A stretch of DNA of 64,000 nucleotides from Caulobacter segnis (GCF_023935105.1 NZ_CP096040.1:744001-808000), one strand, 5' to 3'. Shown: positions 42,556-53,464, counted from the stretch's first letter. The notes: generated by a model from the sequence alone, not told the origin. A program made the numbers and translations.

Positions 42556-43587
42556 TCAGAGGGTTTCCAGGTCCCTCTGGAGAGACGCCATGTCCGGGGG
42601 CAGGGGGGTCTCGAAACGCAGGCTTTCGCCCGTCACCGGATGGACGAAGCCCAGCACGGCCGCGTGCAGGGCCTGGCGCTGGAGGCCCGCCGCCGCGATC
42701 GCCTCGCGCACCGCCGTCGCCGGCTGGCCGGCGCCGTAGACGGGATCGCCCAGGCAAGGCGCGCCCTTGCTGGTCAGGTGGACGCGGATCTGGTGGGTGC
42801 GACCGGTCTCCAGTCGACAGGCGACCCGCGCGGCCAGCGGCTTGTCGGCAGGACCAAAGGCGGCCTCGACCCGGTAGTGGGTGATCGCCGTCCGGCCGCC
42901 CGAGCGCAGCACCGCCATCTTCTTGCGATCGCCGGGCGAGCGGCCGATCTGGGTCTCGATCGTGCCGGCGGGCGGCGAGGGCGCGCCGCGCGTCAGGGCG
43001 ACGTACAGCCGGTCGATGTCGTGGGTCGAGAACAACTTGGAGAGACCCTTGTGGGCGGAGTCGCTCTTGGCCGCGACCATGACGCCCGAGGTGTCCTTGT
43101 CCAGGCGATGGACGATGCCCGGCCGGGCCACGCCGCCCACGCCCGACAGGCTGGCGCCGCAATGGTGCAGCAGGGCGTTGACCAGGGTGCCGTTCGGCGT
43201 GCCGGGGGCCGGGTGAACGGCCATGCCGGCGGCCTTGTCGACCACGATCAGGTGTTCGTCCTCGTAGAGGATGGCCAGCGGGATCGCCTGGGGCTCGGGA
43301 TCGGCGGGGGCCGGCGGCGGGATCAGCAGGCTGTAGGTCCCGGCCCTGGCCTTGCGGGACGCGTCGGCGACCGGCTGGCCGTCCAGCGTCAGGCGGCCTT
43401 CGCCGATCAGGGCCTGCAGGCGGGCGCGGGACAGGTCGGGGAACAGCGGGGCCAGCACCTTGTCCAGCCGCTGGCCGGACAGGGCTTCGGGCAGGTCGGC
43501 GGTCAGGATTTCGCCTTCGCCGTCGCCCGGTTCGGCGGCGCCGGCGTCGAGGATGTCGTCATCCAGAGTTTCGTCCACGCCATCCAC
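42556..43587 (-). CDS. rluD: Ribosomal large-subunit pseudouridine synthase, RluA/RluD type
   Basis: 343 residues. An N-terminal S4 RNA-binding domain (SGQRLDKVLAPLFPDLSRAR) and the RluA catalytic domain with Asp163 in HRLDKDTSG, plus the RTHQIRVH motif and a final LHAAVLGFVHPVTG. It isomerises uridines in 23S rRNA (in E. coli RluD: helix 69 positions). Length and both domains favour RluD over RluA or RluC, though the acidic 30-residue N-terminal extension is unusual. It is divergent from the TonB receptor gene. Confidence 0.92.
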   Translation of the reverse strand: MDGVDETLDDDILDAGAAEPGDGEGEILTADLPEALSGQRLDKVLAPLFPDLSRARLQALIGEGRLTLDGQPVADASRKARAGTYSLLIPPPAPADPEPQAIPLAILYEDEHLIVVDKAAGMAVHPAPGTPNGTLVNALLHHCGASLSGVGGVARPGIVHRLDKDTSGVMVAAKSDSAHKGLSKLFSTHDIDRLYVALTRGAPSPPAGTIETQIGRSPGDRKKMAVLRSGGRTAITHYRVEAAFGPADKPLAARVACRLETGRTHQIRVHLTSKGAPCLGDPVYGAGQPATAVREAIAAAGLQRQALHAAVLGFVHPVTGESLRFETPLPPDMASLQRDLETL

Positions 43588-43679
43588 CGGGGTTTCATAA
43601 CTCCGTCATACGCTCGTCGCGTCGCCGACATCGGCCTTGCCTAGGGCCGGGGTCGAGTTTCGTATTCGGGGGATAGTCG

Positions 43680-46166
43680 ATGCGCGCCTTTCGCACCACC
43701 ACGCTGTTGACCGCCAGCCTTCTGGCCCTGGCCGCCGCCGCGCCGGCGTTCGCGGCGGACGCGACGCCAGCGGACAACAACGAGCAGAACACCAGCCTGG
43801 GCGAGGTGGTCATCACCGCCCAGAAGCGCGCCCAGGATCCGGTCGAGGTGCCGATCGCCGTCACCGCCTATTCCGGCAAGTTCCTGGAGGCCATCGGCGT
43901 CAAGGCGTTCGACGAGCTGTCGGCCTTCACCCCCGGCTTCCTGGTGCAGAACCAGTCGAACAACAACTCCGGCTTCGTGATGCGCGGCATCACCTCCGAC
44001 AGCGGCTCGGCCACCGACGAGACGCGAGTGTCGATCTATCAGGACGGCGTGCCGATCTCGCGCTCGCGCGGCTCGTATGTCGAGCTGTTCGACATGGAGC
44101 GGGTCGAGGTGGCCAAGGGGCCGCAGTCGACCCTGTTCGGGCGCGGCGCCCTGATCGGGGCGGTGAACCTGGTGCAGAACAAGGCCAACCCCGCAAGCTT
44201 CGACTGGGCGGCCAAGGCCGAGGGCGGCACGGGCGGCTATCTGGTCGGCGAGGCGATGGTCAATTTCGCGTTCGAGAACGGCAGCGCCCTGCGCATCGCC
44301 GCCCGCACGCGCCAGAACGACGGCTACGTCAAGGACGCGGCCGGCGGCGACGCCTACAACTCGACCGACACCCAGGCCGTGCGGCTGGCCTACCACCTGG
44401 AGCCGGGCAAGCTGAAGCTGGACGTGATAGGCAACTACCAGGTCGACGACACCAGCGGCACCTCGTTCAAGAGCCACACCTTCAACCCGACCAACCCGCT
44501 GACCGGCGCGGTGCTGGGCAATACCGACGTCGCCTCGGCCGCCACCCTGTCGGCGGGCGCCGGCTTCGAGGGCGGCAAGCCCCTGGGCCTGGACCGCAAG
44601 GTCTACGGTCTGACGGCCCTGGCCGAGTACGAGATCAGCGACAGCCTGACCCTGTCGTCGATCACCGCCACCCGCGCCTTCCACTCCAACGAAGTCTTCG
44701 ATCCGGACGGCACGAGCCTGCCGATCCTGACCTTCGCCGAGGACGCCCAGGGCCGCCAGCAGAGCCAGGAACTGCGCCTGCGCTATGACGCCGGCGGCCG
44801 CTTCTCGGGCTTCGTCGGGGCCAACTATTTCCACGAGACCGGCTCGTGGCGCATTCCCGGCCAGTTCGACGAGCGCCTGGTCCTGGCCCTGCTGGCGGGC
44901 AACACGCCGCTGGGCATCAGCCGTCCGAACCCCCAGCCGCTGGCCGTGCTGACCAACCCGACCTACCTGGCCACGGTGCTGCAGCTGGGCTTCGGCATTC
45001 CGGCCTCGATCGCGCCGGGCATCGTCTCGAACCTGAAGCCCGTCCATCGCGAGGAATTCGCCAACTACGGCGAGAACACCGCCTACGACGTCTATGCCGA
45101 CGGCACGTTCAAGCTGACGGACAAGTTCGAGGTCACGGCGGGCATCCGCTACACCAGCGAGGACCGCTGGGCCGCTTATCGCTCGACCGTGCAGAACGGG
45201 CGCTCGATCCTGGGCATCCTGCTGGCCGCCCCGACCCCGACCAACCTGTTCCTGGCCGCCCAGCCGAACGCGGTGAACAACGCGGCGCTGCCGATCGTGG
45301 GCCTGATCGCCCAGCCGACGACCAACAACGGCGACACCTTCAGCAAGTCGATCGACGACAGCGGCCTGACCTGGCGCCTGGTCGGCCGCTACGCCGCGTC
45401 GGAGAACCTGAGCCTCTACGCCTCGTACGCTCGCGGTCGCCGTCCGGACGTGATCTCGGCCAGCGCGCCGGCCACGGCCCTGGGCGAGGCCCGCTTCAAC
45501 GTCGTGGCCTCCGAGACGGTCGACAGCTACGAGGCCGGCGCCAAGGGCAAGCTGCTGGACGGTCGCCTGTACCTGTCGGGCTCGGTGTTCCGCTACGACT
45601 ACGACAACTTCGCCACCAGCTTCCGCCAGGGCGCGCAGGTGGTGACCCTGAACGCCGGCAAGGCCAAGGCCTACGGCTTCGAAGGCGAGGCCCGCCTGCA
45701 GGCCGGCGAGTTCTGGACCCTGTTCGGCACCTACGCCTACAACCACGCCCGGCTGGAGAGCGGCCTGCGCGCGGGCAACCACTTCCGCCTGTCGCCCGAC
45801 CAGACCTTCTCGGTCGGCGCCGCGTTCAGCCGCGAGGCCCTGGGCGGCAAGCTGACCTTCACCCCGACCTATACCTGGCGCTCGAAGATGTTCTTCGACG
45901 ACGACAACGATCGCTCGGACCTGCAGTCGGCGGGCCTGTTCCCCGACACCCAGGTCGACGAGTTCCAGAACGCTTATGGTCTCTTGAACGTCCGCCTGGG
46001 CTTCGGCGCGGTCGACGATCGCTGGAAGGTCGAGGCCTTCGTCGAGAACCTGGCCGACGAGAAGTACCTGAAGGACGCCGGCAACACCGGCGACAGCTTC
46101 GGCATCCCGACCTTCATCGCCGGGAAGCCGCGCTTCATGGGCGTGGGCGTCACGTTCCGCCGCTAG
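43680..46166 (+). CDS. TonB-dependent outer-membrane receptor
   Basis: 828 residues. Signal peptide (MRAFRTTTLLTASLLALAAA), TonB box LGEVVITAQKR, plug domain (VEVAKGPQSTLFGRGALIGA) and a beta-barrel ending in GVTFRR with the final aromatic-poor strand. Such receptors import siderophores, vitamins or sugars. The next gene is phoD on the same strand, so the ligand may be a phosphorylated compound (inference). ATG at 43680 follows GGGGGA. Perfect arms near 46175-46210 follow the stop. Confidence 0.93.
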   Translation: MRAFRTTTLLTASLLALAAAAPAFAADATPADNNEQNTSLGEVVITAQKRAQDPVEVPIAVTAYSGKFLEAIGVKAFDELSAFTPGFLVQNQSNNNSGFVMRGITSDSGSATDETRVSIYQDGVPISRSRGSYVELFDMERVEVAKGPQSTLFGRGALIGAVNLVQNKANPASFDWAAKAEGGTGGYLVGEAMVNFAFENGSALRIAARTRQNDGYVKDAAGGDAYNSTDTQAVRLAYHLEPGKLKLDVIGNYQVDDTSGTSFKSHTFNPTNPLTGAVLGNTDVASAATLSAGAGFEGGKPLGLDRKVYGLTALAEYEISDSLTLSSITATRAFHSNEVFDPDGTSLPILTFAEDAQGRQQSQELRLRYDAGGRFSGFVGANYFHETGSWRIPGQFDERLVLALLAGNTPLGISRPNPQPLAVLTNPTYLATVLQLGFGIPASIAPGIVSNLKPVHREEFANYGENTAYDVYADGTFKLTDKFEVTAGIRYTSEDRWAAYRSTVQNGRSILGILLAAPTPTNLFLAAQPNAVNNAALPIVGLIAQPTTNNGDTFSKSIDDSGLTWRLVGRYAASENLSLYASYARGRRPDVISASAPATALGEARFNVVASETVDSYEAGAKGKLLDGRLYLSGSVFRYDYDNFATSFRQGAQVVTLNAGKAKAYGFEGEARLQAGEFWTLFGTYAYNHARLESGLRAGNHFRLSPDQTFSVGAAFSREALGGKLTFTPTYTWRSKMFFDDDNDRSDLQSAGLFPDTQVDEFQNAYGLLNVRLGFGAVDDRWKVEAFVENLADEKYLKDAGNTGDSFGIPTFIAGKPRFMGVGVTFRR

Positions 46167-46174
46167 TCCGCGTG

Positions 46175-46210
46175 CGCGCCGTCATGCCGCAAGGGACGGA
46201 TGACGGCGCG
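46175..46210. terminator. Perfect 11-bp hairpin between TonB receptor and phoD
   Basis: CGCGCCGTCAT and ATGACGGCGCG arms around 14 bases. No T-run follows at once; it may stabilise the receptor mRNA or partly separate expression of the two genes. Confidence 0.55.
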
Positions 46211-46257
46211 AACGTCCTGTTGTTTCGTGCAGCGTAACCGTATCGGGAGGGCCGTCC

Positions 46258-47973
46258 GTGAAGATCGATCGTCGTAAGGTTCTGGGCCTTCTGGGCCTGT
46301 CGGGCGCCGCCGCCGGCGAGGCGGTCGCCGCGCCGGTGAACGACTACAAGGGGCCGGTGGCCTTCGAGCACGGCGTGGCCAGTGGCGATCCCGCGCCGAC
46401 CGCCGTCGTCTTCTGGACCCGGGTGACGCCCAAGGACGCGACGACGGGCGACGTCGTCCTGGAGCTCGAGGTCGCCGCCGATCCCGACTTCAAGACCCTC
46501 GTCACCAAGGCTAGCGGCCTGCGCGCCCGCGCCAGCCGCGACTGGACGGTCAAGCACGACCTGGACGGCGGCGCGCTGAAGCCGGGAACCGAGTACTGGT
46601 ACCGCTTCAAGGCCCCCAAGCAAGAAGGCGGCGTCGTGACGTCGCCGGTCGGTCGCACGCGCACTCTGCCGACGGGCCAGATCAAGGACGTCGTGTTGGC
46701 GGTGGCGTCGTGCAGCCTCTATCCGAACGGCTACTTCAACGCCTACGACGCCATCGCCAAGCTGGATCGCGTCGACGCGGTGCTGCACCTGGGCGACTAC
46801 ATCTACGAGTACGGCGGCGCGCCCAAGGACTACGGCATGAACTCGCCGGTCGCGAAGTCGCGCATGCCCCAGCCGGTCCACGAGATCGTCACCCTGGCCG
46901 ACTATCGCGCCCGCCACGCCCAGTACAAGACCGACCCCGCCCTGCAGGCCGCCCACGCCCGGGCGCCGTGGATCGTGGTCTGGGACGATCACGAGACCGC
47001 CAACGACAGCTGGATCGGTGGGGCCGAGAACCACGATCCCAAGACCGAAGGCGACTGGGCGACGCGCAAGGCCGCGGCGCTGAAGGCCTATTACGAGTGG
47101 ATGCCGATCCGCGACGCGGCGCCCGGGACCCTGCCGGAGGCCGCCTGGCGCGGCTTCCAGTTCGGCGATGTCGCCAGCCTGCTGATGGTCGAAACCCGGC
47201 TGTCGGCCCGCACGCACCAGCTGGACTACGACGTCGACATGCCGGTGGTCGATGGCAAGCCCGACGTCGCCGCCTTCATCGCCAAGTGGAAGGACGCCAC
47301 CCATCGGATGATGGGCGAGAAGCAGGAGCAGTGGCTGGCCAGCCAGGTCGGCGCCTCGACCAAGGCCGGAACGGCCTGGCAGGTGCTGGGCAACCAAGTG
47401 GTCATGGCCCGCGTCGCCCCGCCGGACCTGAAGAAGACCATGGGCGCGGACGCCTACGCGGCGATGCTGGCCAAGCTGCCGGACTACGCCCGCAAGCGCG
47501 TGGACCAGACGGTGGCCATGGCCGCTTATGACATCCCCTCGAACCTGGACGCCTGGGACGGCTATCCGGCCGACCGCCAGCGGGTCTACGACATCCTGAC
47601 CGCCGCCAAGGCCCGGCCGATCGTGCTGGCCGGCGACAGCCACATGTTCTGGGCCAACGAGCTGTGGGACGACGCGGGCAAGACCCGCGTGGCGGCCGAG
47701 TTCGGCGCGACCTCGGTGACCTCGCCGGGCTATGGCGACGTTCTGCCGGGCGTGCCCCTGGGCGAGGCCTTCGCTCAGCGGAACCGGGAAGTGAAATATG
47801 CTCATCCCAGCGCCAAGGGCTACCTGCTGTTGACCCTGGAGCATGGCAAGGCGACTGGCGAGCTGATCGCCGTGTCGACGATCTTCGAGCCCCAGTACGA
47901 GACCAGCGTGCTGAAGCGCTTCGTGGTCACGCCGGCCAGCGGCGGCGGCGTCGAGGCGCTGAAGGAGGCGTAG
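46258..47973 (+). CDS. phoD: PhoD-family alkaline phosphatase/phosphodiesterase
   Basis: 571 residues. Tat signal (IDRRKVLGLLGLSGAAAG), fibronectin-like N-terminal domain FEHGVASGDPAPTAVVFWTR, then the metallophosphatase domain with VASCSLYPNGYFNAY (Cys/Asp), LHLGDYIYEYG, VWDDHETAND and VLAGDSHMFWAN, which carry the Fe/Ca ligands. It releases phosphate from phosphomono- or diesters outside the cytoplasm. GTG start at 46258 with GGGAGG. Next to the TonB receptor it suggests uptake of an organophosphate. Confidence 0.93.
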   Translation: MKIDRRKVLGLLGLSGAAAGEAVAAPVNDYKGPVAFEHGVASGDPAPTAVVFWTRVTPKDATTGDVVLELEVAADPDFKTLVTKASGLRARASRDWTVKHDLDGGALKPGTEYWYRFKAPKQEGGVVTSPVGRTRTLPTGQIKDVVLAVASCSLYPNGYFNAYDAIAKLDRVDAVLHLGDYIYEYGGAPKDYGMNSPVAKSRMPQPVHEIVTLADYRARHAQYKTDPALQAAHARAPWIVVWDDHETANDSWIGGAENHDPKTEGDWATRKAAALKAYYEWMPIRDAAPGTLPEAAWRGFQFGDVASLLMVETRLSARTHQLDYDVDMPVVDGKPDVAAFIAKWKDATHRMMGEKQEQWLASQVGASTKAGTAWQVLGNQVVMARVAPPDLKKTMGADAYAAMLAKLPDYARKRVDQTVAMAAYDIPSNLDAWDGYPADRQRVYDILTAAKARPIVLAGDSHMFWANELWDDAGKTRVAAEFGATSVTSPGYGDVLPGVPLGEAFAQRNREVKYAHPSAKGYLLLTLEHGKATGELIAVSTIFEPQYETSVLKRFVVTPASGGGVEALKEA

Positions 47974-47982
47974 CATCTTCTC

Positions 47983-48091
47983 TCTCCTCCCCCCTCGGGG
48001 GAGGTGGCCCGGAGGGCCGGAGGGGGCAGCACGGCCGATGCCGAGTAGGCCCCCTCAGTCGCTCCGCGACAGCTCCCCAGAGGGGGAGCAG
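47983..48091. repeat. GC-rich palindromic intergenic element, copy 4
   Basis: CTCTCCTCCCCCCTCGGG, GGAGGTGGCCCGGAGGGCC, GGAGGGGGCAG, a spacer near ACGGCCGATGCC, then CCCCCTCAGTCGCTCCGCGA and CAGCTCCCCAGAGGGGGAGC. It matches copy 5 (50.1 kb) in reverse orientation along nearly its whole length. Confidence 0.85.
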
Positions 48092-48100
48092 AGTTTCGAA

Positions 48101-48733
48101 CTACCGCCGCTCCAGCGCCAGGCGCAGGCCGAACGCCACGAACACGCAGCCGGTCACCCGGTCCAGCCATTGGACCACGATCGGCACGCGCAGCAGGCCG
48201 GCGATCGGCACCGTGGCGGCGATTAGGGCGGCGAACCACAGCAGGCCCAGCACTACGTGGATGCCCGCCAGCAGCAGGCCGAACCGCGCCGGATCCACCC
48301 CGGCCGGGATGAACTGGGGCAGGAACGAGACGTAGAAGATCCCGACCTTGGGATTGAGCAGATTGGTCAAGAGGCCCCGGCGCAGGGCCGCGACCGGGCC
48401 GGCGTCGACAGGTTTCATCTCGCCCGGCTCGAACTGGTCGCGGGGCTTGAGGATCATCTTGATCCCGGTCCAGGTCAGGAATAGAGCGCCCATCCATTTC
48501 AGGACGGTGAAGGCCATTTCCGAGGCGGTCAGCAGCGCGCCGACCCCGAACGCCGCCGCCGCGCCCCAGATGAAGCAGCCCAGGCCGATGCCGATCGCCG
48601 CCCCGGTGGCCCGTCGGGGTCCCTCGGCGGCGGCGGTGCGGATCACCAGCGCCGTGTCCAGGCCCGGCGTCAGGGTCAGCAGACCGGCGGCCAGGGTGAA
48701 GGCGATCAGGGCTTCAGGCGTGGTCATGGCCAT
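48101..48733 (-). CDS. LysE/RhtB-family amino-acid exporter
   Basis: 210 residues with six predicted helices. The conserved N-terminus [20 protein letters not shown] and [20 protein letters not shown] identify the LysE/RhtB group, which exports amino acids such as homoserine, threonine or lysine. Its first 20 bp overlap the 3' end of hisI, so it is co-translated with that gene. Substrate unknown. Its end touches the GC-rich element. Confidence 0.9.
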   Translation of the reverse strand: MAMTTPEALIAFTLAAGLLTLTPGLDTALVIRTAAAEGPRRATGAAIGIGLGCFIWGAAAAFGVGALLTASEMAFTVLKWMGALFLTWTGIKMILKPRDQFEPGEMKPVDAGPVAALRRGLLTNLLNPKVGIFYVSFLPQFIPAGVDPARFGLLLAGIHVVLGLLWFAALIAATVPIAGLLRVPIVVQWLDRVTGCVFVAFGLRLALERR

Positions 48734-49148
48734 CCTTCTCCCTTGGGGGGGGCTCCCGTTCGATCAGCTTCCCGTCTTCCCAGACGCGATAGAAGCATGA
48801 GCGGAACCCGACGTGGCAGGCGCCGCCGTCGCCGCGCGGGCGCACCTTGATCAGCACCGCGTCCTGGTCGCAGTCGACCCGCAGCTCGACCACGTCCTGC
48901 AGCTGGCCGCTGGTCTCGCCCTTCTTCCACAGTTCGCCCCGCGAGCGGCTGAAGTAGTGGGCGATACCGGTCTCGACCGTCAGCTTCAGGGCCTGGTCGT
49001 TCATCCAGGCCAGCATCAGGATCTCGCCGGTGTCGGCGTGCTGGGCCACCGCCACGACCAGGCCGTCGGCGTTGAAGCGGGGCGCGAGGGCCGAGCCGCG
49101 CTCCAGGTCGTGCTTGCTGTGGGCTTCGGGGAACAGGTCGGTGCTCAT
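48714..49148 (-). CDS. hisI: Phosphoribosyl-AMP cyclohydrolase
   Basis: 144 residues, the monofunctional form. Catalyses ring opening of phosphoribosyl-AMP in histidine biosynthesis. Metal and substrate motifs are present: [44 protein letters not shown] (metal Asp and Cys) and [10 protein letters not shown]. The C-terminal tail after FYRVW is short and Glu/Lys-rich. The other his genes are elsewhere. It overlaps the exporter gene by 20 bp. Confidence 0.96.
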   Translation of the reverse strand: MSTDLFPEAHSKHDLERGSALAPRFNADGLVVAVAQHADTGEILMLAWMNDQALKLTVETGIAHYFSRSRGELWKKGETSGQLQDVVELRVDCDQDAVLIKVRPRGDGGACHVGFRSCFYRVWEDGKLIEREPPPREKDGHDHA

Positions 49149-49211
49149 GGCGCCACATATGGCGCAGGCCTGGAGCCTGCGCTAGCTTCCGCCTCGCTTG
49201 CGAGGGGCGAG

Positions 49212-50096
49212 ATGAATCTCAAGGACCGTATCAAGGCCGCCGTCGCGGCGCTGGACGACAGGGCCAGGCCTTGGGCGCGGCGCTCGCGCTGGAACGGCTA
49301 TGCCTACGAGTTCCTGCTGTTCGGGCTGAAGCAGGCCTGGGCCTGCCTGTTCGGCGGCCTGATGCTGGCCCTGTTGGTCGGCACGCATCTGTTCTGGCCG
49401 TCGAACGCGCCGCTGGCGCGGTACGACTTCCTGGTCATCGCCTCGGTCGCCATCCAGGCCATGTTGCTGGCCCTGAAGCTGGAGCGCTGGGACGAGGCGC
49501 TGGTCATCTTCATGTTCCATGTCGTCGGCACGATCATGGAGCTGTTCAAGACCGCCCACGGCTCGTGGATCTATCCCGAACCCAGCATCTTACGGATCGG
49601 CGGCGTGCCGCTGTTCACCGGCTTCATGTACGCCTGCGTCGGCAGCTACATCGCCCGCATCTGGCGGCTGTTCGACATCACCTTCGAGCGCTATCCGCCG
49701 TTCTGGAGCACCCACATCCTGGCGGTGCTGATCTACGCCAACTTCTTCACCCACCACTATATGATCGACCTGCGGGTGGGGCTGTTCGCCCTGTCGGTGG
49801 TCCTGTTCGGCCGGACCTGGTTCGTGTTCACGCCCGGCCAGAGCCCGCGCCGCATGCCGATGCTGATGGGCGCGGTCCTGGTGTCGCTGTTCATCTGGTT
49901 CGCCGAGAACCTTGGCACCTTCGCCGGGGCCTGGATCTATCCCAGCCAGGCCAAGGGGTGGCACATGGTGCCGTTCGAGAAGATGGGCGCCTGGTACCTG
50001 CTCATGCTGATCAGCTTCGTGCTGGTGACGCTGGTCCACCGCCCGGTCGACGCGTGCGTGGCCAAGATCCGCGAAGCGATCAAGGCGGCGGCTTAG
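49212..50096 (+). CDS. DUF817-family membrane protein
   Basis: 294 residues with seven or eight hydrophobic helices. Characteristic segments: FLLFGLKQAWACLFGGLMLA, FMFHVVGTIMELFKTAHGSW, PLFTGFMYACVGSYIARIW and ENLGTFAGAWIYPSQAKGWH. Function is unknown; the histidines and WIYP motifs recur in the family. ATG at 49212 is preceded by GAGGGGCGAG. It is divergent from hisI. Confidence 0.85.
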   Translation: MNLKDRIKAAVAALDDRARPWARRSRWNGYAYEFLLFGLKQAWACLFGGLMLALLVGTHLFWPSNAPLARYDFLVIASVAIQAMLLALKLERWDEALVIFMFHVVGTIMELFKTAHGSWIYPEPSILRIGGVPLFTGFMYACVGSYIARIWRLFDITFERYPPFWSTHILAVLIYANFFTHHYMIDLRVGLFALSVVLFGRTWFVFTPGQSPRRMPMLMGAVLVSLFIWFAENLGTFAGAWIYPSQAKGWHMVPFEKMGAWYLLMLISFVLVTLVHRPVDACVAKIREAIKAAA

Positions 50097-50106
50097 GCTT
50101 TAGAAA

Positions 50107-50212
50107 CTGCCCCATTGGGGGAGCTGTCGCGGAGCGACTGAGGGGGCATCGCCGGCTGATGCCGCGCTGCCCCCTCCGGCCCTCTGGGCCACCTCCCCCG
50201 AAGGGGAGGAGA
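50107..50212. repeat. GC-rich palindromic intergenic element, copy 5
   Basis: CTGCCCCATTGGGGGAGCTG, TCGCGGAGCGACTGAGGGGG, a spacer, then GCTGCCCCCTCCGGCCCTCT and GGGCCACCTCCCCCGAAGGG. It is copy 4 inverted. The two flank the exporter-hisI-DUF817 segment as a long inverted repeat about 2 kb apart. Confidence 0.85.
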
Positions 50213-50221
50213 AATCCTGAT

Positions 50222-50857
50222 CTACTTCTTCACCAGGTCCATGAACCGCTGCTGCAGGACCTTGTCGGTCTTGAACACGCCGCGGAACTGGGTGGTGATC
50301 GTCGAGACGTCGTGGTGGCGCACACCGCGGGTCGACATGCACTGGTGTTCGGCGTCGATCAGCACGGCGACGCCGGCGGCGCTGAGATGGTCCTCGATGG
50401 CGTCGGCGATCTGCATGGTCATGGTCTCCTGGGTCTGGAGACGCTTGGCGAAGATCTCGACCAGGCGGGCCAGCTTGGAGAGCCCGACGACCTTGCCGGT
50501 CGGCATGTAGGCCACCCAGGCCTTGCCCAGGAACGGGGCCATGTGGTGTTCGCAGTGGCTCTGCACGTCGATGCCGCGCAGCATGACCATGTCGTCATAG
50601 CCCTGCACGTCCTCGAAGGTGCGCGACAGCTCCTTGGCCGGATCGCCGTGATAGCCGGCGAACCATTCGCCATAGGCCTCGACGACGCGCTCGGGCGTGT
50701 CCAGCAGGCCTTCGCGGTCCGGATTGTCGCCGGCCCAGGCCAGCAGGGTGCGGACGGCGGCCATGGCCTCGTCCTTGGTGGGGCGCTGGGCGGGTTCAAG
50801 ATCAAGACCGTTGTCATCGACACCGATCAGGGTTCGCTCGCGGGTCAGTGCGTCCAT
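50222..50857 (-). CDS. folE: GTP cyclohydrolase I
   Basis: 211 residues. Converts GTP to dihydroneopterin triphosphate, first step of folate synthesis. The zinc/active-site motif SHCEHHMAPF and AEHQCMSTRGVRHHD are present, with GLSKLARLVEIFAKRLQTQE between, all standard. ATG at 50857 begins MDALTRERTLIG; the in-frame GTG at 50878 is less likely. It is divergent from cysS. Confidence 0.96.
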   Translation of the reverse strand: MDALTRERTLIGVDDNGLDLEPAQRPTKDEAMAAVRTLLAWAGDNPDREGLLDTPERVVEAYGEWFAGYHGDPAKELSRTFEDVQGYDDMVMLRGIDVQSHCEHHMAPFLGKAWVAYMPTGKVVGLSKLARLVEIFAKRLQTQETMTMQIADAIEDHLSAAGVAVLIDAEHQCMSTRGVRHHDVSTITTQFRGVFKTDKVLQQRFMDLVKK

Positions 50858-51060
50858 GTCTTGAGGGGGTCTTTCCACGGGCTGAGTTGCGCCAGGACGC
50901 CGGTCGTCCTGGAATGACGCGTGCCACCCGTTTCACCGAATACGGTCGAAGCGTCGCGACGGACGTATCGTTGGGCGTGGCCCTCACCGTATCTGAAGGA
51001 TATATGGGGCCGGCTCCGTTCCGGGGCAACACCTCCTTTACGTCAGGCTGCCGCGACTCA

Positions 51061-52452
<1,392 letters not shown>

Positions 52453-52463
52453 GGTCGCGAACG

Positions 52464-52925
52464 ATGAAGCGTGCTGTCGAACACCGCATCGGGGTCCAGG
52501 CCCCCGCCGAGATCGTCTGGGAGGTCGTTTCCGAGTTCGAGACCTGGCATCACTGGAACCCGCTGTACCGCAAGGCCGAGGGCCAGATGAAGATCGGCAC
52601 GGCCCTGACGCTGGAGCAGCACCTGCCCGGCCAGCCAGCCACGGTCATCGCCCCGATCGTCCAGGACTGGGTGCCGTACGAACAGTTGCACTGGCGCTCC
52701 ACGCGCCTGGGCGGGTTCGTCACCGCCATCCGCTATCTCGAGATCGAGGACATGGGGCCCAGCAACTCGACGTTCTCGAACGGCGAGCTGTTCATGGGCC
52801 TCTTGCTGCGCTTCGTCAGTCGTGACGAGCGCCGCGCGCTGAAGGCCGCCTTCACCCAGATGGGCGAGGCCGTCCGCGATCGCGCCGAGGCCATCTGGTC
52901 CGAGCGGTCCGGGAACACCATCTAA
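52464..52925 (+). CDS. SRPBCC (START-like) domain protein
   Basis: 153 residues: EHRIGVQAPAEIVWEVVSEF, ETWHHWNPLY, a long beta-sheet and a final helix DERRALKAAFTQMGEAVRD. These are features of polyketide-cyclase/dehydrase-like SRPBCC proteins that bind lipids or other hydrophobic ligands. Function unknown. It is in a run with cysS and the Fe-S scaffold-like gene; spacing suggests one operon. Confidence 0.83.
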   Translation: MKRAVEHRIGVQAPAEIVWEVVSEFETWHHWNPLYRKAEGQMKIGTALTLEQHLPGQPATVIAPIVQDWVPYEQLHWRSTRLGGFVTAIRYLEIEDMGPSNSTFSNGELFMGLLLRFVSRDERRALKAAFTQMGEAVRDRAEAIWSERSGNTI

Positions 52926-52950
52926 GGCGCGCCCTATCTTAAGGCTTGGG

Positions 52951-53412
52951 ATGATCGACGACCTCTACAGCGCCAAGATCCTGACGCTCGTGGCCAACAT
53001 GCCGCGCAGCGGTCGGCTGGCCGCGCCGCACGCCAGCGCCGAGAAGACGGCCAAGCTGTGTGGCAGCCGGATCGTCGTCGACGTGACGCTACAGGACGGC
53101 AAGGTGGCCGACTTCGCCCAGGAGGTTTCGGCCTGCGCCCTGGGCCAGGCGGCCGCCGCGATCCTGGGCGCCAACGTGGTCGGCGCGGAACTTTCCGACA
53201 TCGAGTTGGCGCGGGACTCTCTGCGCGCTATGCTGAAAGCGAACGGTTCGCCTCCCGCGGGCCGGTTTGCGGAGCTCGCCGTGCTGGAGCCGGTCAAGGA
53301 CTATCCCGCCCGTCACGCCTCGACGCTGCTGGCGTTCGAGGCGACGGTCGAGGCTGTCCGGAAGGCCACAGGCGTCGGTGAAACGCGAACTAGCACCGCC
53401 GGCGCGGCTTGA
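52951..53412 (+). CDS. NifU/IscU-like iron-sulfur scaffold protein
   Basis: 153 residues. IscU-like N-terminal half: YSAKILTLVANMPRSGRLAA, AKLCGSRIVVDVTLQDGK and VSACALGQAAAAILG. Only two of the three usual cluster cysteines are in these places (KLCGS, SACALGQ), so the mode of cluster binding may differ. Members of this alphaproteobacterial subfamily are usually annotated as Fe-S assembly scaffolds and lie next to yidD. It precedes yidD by 52 bp. Confidence 0.82.
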   Translation: MIDDLYSAKILTLVANMPRSGRLAAPHASAEKTAKLCGSRIVVDVTLQDGKVADFAQEVSACALGQAAAAILGANVVGAELSDIELARDSLRAMLKANGSPPAGRFAELAVLEPVKDYPARHASTLLAFEATVEAVRKATGVGETRTSTAGAA

Positions 53413-53464
53413 TCCCCTCGAATTGGGGGTTAGTACTTTACTGGACTAACAGTCGCGCGCCGGC

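Noticed and set aside
48813..49211. Longer start for the DUF817 protein
   Set aside because: The added 133 residues are antisense to hisI and not conserved-looking.
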